NCBI GenBank assembly: GCA_008080615.1
Contig: VIKJ01000055.1
Location: 1-17,852 of the forward strand
Direction of reading: 5' to 3'
Length of the DNA: 17,852 nt
Source: Chitinophagaceae bacterium
Lineage (GTDB): Bacteria; Bacteroidota; Bacteroidia; Chitinophagales; Chitinophagaceae
Translations under genes and position numbers: made by a program
Part shown: positions 15,065 through 17,852 of the stretch, one piece after another
Position numbering within the stretch: the first letter of the stretch is position 1
Layout of the letters: each line of letters starts with the position of its first letter
The notes under the pieces: generated by a model
What the model was told of the DNA's origin: nothing
Database searches by the model: none
The model's input: the letters and a program-made list of their open reading frames with translations, nothing else

Positions 15065-15992
15065 TTTTAGTGAACATCTTAAAACAGAAAAGCCATTTTC
15101 TAATGAGGGATCTTTTTTTAGAAGCTAATAATAAATTGTAGTAAGAAAAAAACAACCACATTCTCCCTAAATTATTTGCTAAACTAAAACTGCTATAGGT
15201 TTTAACCAATTCTTTTAAAATAGCTTTTTCTTTAATTAAATGCTCGGGGCAATATGTATAAAATGCCTTCACTCTTTCTCTAGCAATTGCTTGTTCTTTT
15301 CGGCGGCTATTTTTAATAGCTGCTTTATTTCTTTTACCACCTACAGCTCCAAATACATTGTTACTATGTTGTCTGTAATAAGCCAATGGTTGAGGCAAAT
15401 AACCAATGCCACCATGAATAGTAGCCGTATAAGCAATCCACCAATCATGCGGAATAATGGGTAAAAAGGGAAAAGATTTTTGTAAAAAACTAGACCTGAT
15501 TAACATGGCATGACCATATATTCGGCAAAAAACAGCTTGTTGAATAGGATTATTAAAATGGGTACTGTTAACCCTTGTAGAAATATTGCTACCAATGGGT
15601 TGCATAGTTTCATTACACAAAACAGAATCGGCGTATACCAAAGCGTAATTACCAATTGCCTCATATAGTTGGCTAATTTTTGTTAATTCCCAACGATCGT
15701 CTTGGTCGCATAAAGCAATAAACTCACCCTTGGCCAAGCGGCAACCCTTTTCAAAATTTTTTATATACCCAATATTGGTTTCATTAATATGGAGTTGAAT
15801 ATTGGACGATAATTGTTGGTATTCCTCAATAATACTAGTAGTGTTATCGGTACTTTTATCGTCTACTACAATTATTTCTAGGTTCGAATATGTTTGTTGA
15901 ATTACAGAATTTAATTGTTCCCTAATAAATTGTTCCCCATTGCAGGTAGCTAGCACTACAGAAATTAATGGGAGAGACTGGGAGTTGTTCAT
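15057..15992 (-). CDS. GT2 glycosyltransferase, paralog of the divergent neighbour
   Basis: Family 2 glycosyltransferase (RfbF/WcaA-like) with a GT-A fold. Motifs: ISVVLATCNGEQFIREQLN at the start, VVDDKSTDNT (donor base), NIGYIKNFEKG, LCDQDDRWE (the DxD-type metal motif) and then GHAMLIRSSF, DWW and TIHGGIGYLPQPLAYYRQHSN in the acceptor domain. The latter block is shared almost position by position with the divergent gene 87 bp away. It lacks transmembrane segments. The C-terminus is rich in basic and aromatic residues, suggesting peripheral membrane contact. The sugar it moves cannot be told from sequence, but rhamnosyl- or related deoxyhexosyl transferases of this type are common. Confidence 0.9.
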   Translation of the reverse strand: MNNSQSLPLISVVLATCNGEQFIREQLNSVIQQTYSNLEIIVVDDKSTDNTTSIIEEYQQLSSNIQLHINETNIGYIKNFEKGCRLAKGEFIALCDQDDRWELTKISQLYEAIGNYALVYADSVLCNETMQPIGSNISTRVNSTHFNNPIQQAVFCRIYGHAMLIRSSFLQKSFPFLPIIPHDWWIAYTATIHGGIGYLPQPLAYYRQHSNNVFGAVGGKRNKAAIKNSRRKEQAIARERVKAFYTYCPEHLIKEKAILKELVKTYSSFSLANNLGRMWLFFSYYNLLLASKKRSLIRKWLFCFKMFTKII

Positions 15993-16078
15993 AACCTAAA
16001 TATATAGCAAAGCACTGTTTATGCATATTTTCTTTGAGTATATTTACATCAATTGATATAATCAGAAAAAATATACAT

Positions 16079-16996
16079 ATGAACAAACTGGTTTCTGTAG
16101 TAATGTGCACGTACAATGGGGCTCATTATGTTCAGGAACAAATCAATACTATTTTATCTCAAACCCATCCAATAGAAGAATTGATTATTGTGGATGATGC
16201 ATCTTCAGATGATACGGTTCAACTAATTAGCCAGCTTGCTAAAAAAAATGAGCGCATCAAGTTATTCTGTAATCAAATCAACTTGGGCTACACACTCAAT
16301 TTTCAAAAAGCCATTCAATTGGCATCATTCGAATATATTGCGATTGCAGATCAGGATGATTATTGGGTAAATACCAAACTAGAAAAAATGCTAGCAGCTA
16401 TGAAGCCCCATGTTGCTTGTATTTACTGCGATTCAGTACGGTTTAGTGGTACAATCCCTATCAATCCCAAACCCAATAAAAAGAATCGAAAAATAGAAGG
16501 GTCCGATCCTATTCAATTGGCCATGTTTAATACAGTGAGCGGGCACGCAATGATTATAAAAAAATCGTTCACTAAAAAACTACCCCTCATACCTGCTACC
16601 GTTTATTATGATTGGTGGTTGGCCATGCAGGCAACTATACATGGCGGCATTCAGTTTTTTCCTGAAATTTTAGTGTATCAACGTGCGCATGAAAATAATG
16701 TAACTATACAAAAAGGATTATCCGAAAAGCAGCATCGAAATGCCTACCGTAAAATGTTGCAATTGCATTTGATAGCATGGTTAGCCATCCCTAATTTAGA
16801 TGCAACTCAAGTTAAGTTCTTTAAAACCTTTCATACGCTTTGGAGCCAATCATTGCATCAATCTATCAATATTCGATTATTTTGTTTTTTGGTAAAACAC
16901 CATAAGGAGTTATTCTATTATAAAGTGCGCAAGTTTCCGCTGATCTCTGCTGTTAAAGTGAGTTTTTTATTTTCTTTTAATCGAGGAGAAAGATAA
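16079..16996 (+). CDS. GT2 glycosyltransferase, second of the paralogous pair
   Basis: Family 2 glycosyltransferase of 305 residues, with VSVVMCTYNGAHYVQEQIN, IVDDASSDDT, NLGYTLNFQKA, IADQDDYWV (metal site) and the acceptor-side GHAMIIKKSF, DWW, TIHGGIQFFPEILVYQRAHENN. These align closely with the divergent gene to the left, so the two arose by duplication. I set the start at the ATG at 16079, giving MNKLVSVV; a longer TTG-start reading from 16034 adds 15 residues with no family similarity. Its last 30 bp overlap the 3' end of the next gene on the opposite strand. Confidence 0.9.
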   Translation: MNKLVSVVMCTYNGAHYVQEQINTILSQTHPIEELIIVDDASSDDTVQLISQLAKKNERIKLFCNQINLGYTLNFQKAIQLASFEYIAIADQDDYWVNTKLEKMLAAMKPHVACIYCDSVRFSGTIPINPKPNKKNRKIEGSDPIQLAMFNTVSGHAMIIKKSFTKKLPLIPATVYYDWWLAMQATIHGGIQFFPEILVYQRAHENNVTIQKGLSEKQHRNAYRKMLQLHLIAWLAIPNLDATQVKFFKTFHTLWSQSLHQSINIRLFCFLVKHHKELFYYKVRKFPLISAVKVSFLFSFNRGER

Positions 16997-17842
16997 AAAT
17001 TTCTTCCTAGCACGATCAACTGGATGTTCTATTACACCAATTTGGTAGAGAAAATAAACAATTGATGTAATGGGAAATCGGCGAATATCATTTTCGTAGC
17101 GTTCTCTTATATAGTTGAGCTTTAATAGTTTTTCTAAAAAAAAGTTGGCATGTTTCTTTGCAATATATTGATGATTGATTACAATTTTGTTCTCGTCGGA
17201 ATAATTAGCGATAACTGAATTTTCAATAATTCTGTAGAAAAAAAGCTTTTCATTGATCATGTGAAATCTATTGCCATTTGCAGCGGCATTAATCCAAAAC
17301 TCCCAATCTTCAAATCCACGAAAGGGAATAGATTCATCGTATCCCATATTTTTTATCCAAACTTCTTTTCTGTATATTGCGCATGCATCTGCACAGTTTC
17401 CTGTAACAATTTTTAAATCATCAAAAGGCCATACTTTATATTTCCTGCGTTTAATTTTATTTTCGCCTATAAATATTGGTTTTGCATAAACAATATCATA
17501 ATTGTTGGATTCTAAAAAGGGAATAGCTTTATTGATATAGTTTTGATGAATTTTATTATCTGCGTCTAAAGGTAAAATGTACTTCCCTGAAGCCTTTTCT
17601 ATGCCAGTATTTCTTGCATTCGCAGGCCCACCATTTGGTTGATGAATTACAAAGTATCCTCTTTTTTTTAATATTTCTAACTTGAGTAGTGTATCGGGTT
17701 CAGTAGATCCATCATCTACGATAATCACTTCATATGAAATATTAATATTATCAGGATTTATACTATCTATTGCTTCATTAATATAGTTACCATGATTATA
17801 GCAGGGTATAATGATAGATAATTGTTTTTTGTAAACAGCCAT
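16967..17842 (-). CDS. GT2 glycosyltransferase
   Basis: Family 2 glycosyltransferase, 291 residues. It opens with QLSIIIPCYNHGNYINEAI, followed by IIVDDGSTEPDT (nucleotide-binding Asp pair), NGGPANARNTGIEKASGKYI and LDADN (the DxD motif). Further on it has RGFEDWEFWINAAANG, an ED motif expected for the catalytic base. It belongs to a different GT2 branch from the paralogous pair. The ATG at 17842 is only 10 bp from the window edge, so its promoter is outside; an upstream in-frame extension cannot be excluded but the family begins here. Its 3' end overlaps the convergent GT2 gene by 30 bp. Confidence 0.88.
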   Translation of the reverse strand: MAVYKKQLSIIIPCYNHGNYINEAIDSINPDNINISYEVIIVDDGSTEPDTLLKLEILKKRGYFVIHQPNGGPANARNTGIEKASGKYILPLDADNKIHQNYINKAIPFLESNNYDIVYAKPIFIGENKIKRRKYKVWPFDDLKIVTGNCADACAIYRKEVWIKNMGYDESIPFRGFEDWEFWINAAANGNRFHMINEKLFFYRIIENSVIANYSDENKIVINHQYIAKKHANFFLEKLLKLNYIRERYENDIRRFPITSIVYFLYQIGVIEHPVDRARKKFLSFSSIKRK

Positions 17843-17852
17843 TACTTATAGA

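Noticed and set aside
16034..16078. Fifteen-residue N-terminal extension of the second GT2 paralog from a TTG
   Set aside because: The ATG at 16079 gives MNKLVSVV, matching the start of the paralog; the extension is AT-rich upstream sequence.
15922..16116. Minus-strand 64-residue reading frame spanning the GT2 intergenic gap
   Set aside because: It overlaps the starts of both conserved GT2 genes and has no signal or motif that supports translation.

Overview
The window looks like a chromosomal piece of an AT-rich Bacteroidota genome, most likely a Chitinophagaceae-type organism. The indications are the near absence of Shine-Dalgarno sequences before starts, promoter boxes of the TAnnTTTG type, a Bacteroidota-style LptC lipoprotein next to a SprA-era type of outer-membrane barrel and CoaX, an RpiB with the CGSANG form of the active site, and a CNNM/CorC protein. 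No mobile element, CRISPR array, rRNA or tRNA was seen. All intergenic gaps are under 130 bp; bases 1-71 hold no gene I can support.

Region 1 (72-4271, all minus strand): a CNNM/CorC-type CBS membrane protein, then tatC, rpiB and a secreted M28 metallopeptidase with gaps of 40 bp, 17 bp and 6 bp. TatC, RpiB and the peptidase look like one transcript.

Region 2 (4294-7159, minus): a three-gene unit of ECF sigma factor, single-pass membrane protein (probable anti-sigma) and secreted repeat protein, closed by a strong hairpin terminator. The T-rich tail of that terminator overlaps the likely promoter of the CorC gene.

Region 3 (7241-10930, minus): coaX, an outer-membrane barrel protein, lptC and an aldo/keto reductase, overlapping or nearly so, closed by a second terminator. 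This joins CoA synthesis to LPS transport. The CoaX here lacks about 21 residues covering an ATP-phosphate motif.

Region 4 (10984-17842, mixed strands): an envelope polysaccharide neighbourhood with four GT2-type glycosyltransferases, one GT4 glycosyltransferase and an O-antigen ligase/polymerase-type membrane protein, plus meaB, which is not a glycan gene. Genes alternate strand and three convergent pairs overlap at their 3' ends. Two of the GT2 genes are divergent paralogs.

I found no clearly new multi-gene system. The most notable departures from known families are the shortened CoaX, a histidine-to-phenylalanine change in the ligase signature of the O-antigen ligase-like protein, and the sigma/anti-sigma/solenoid operon.
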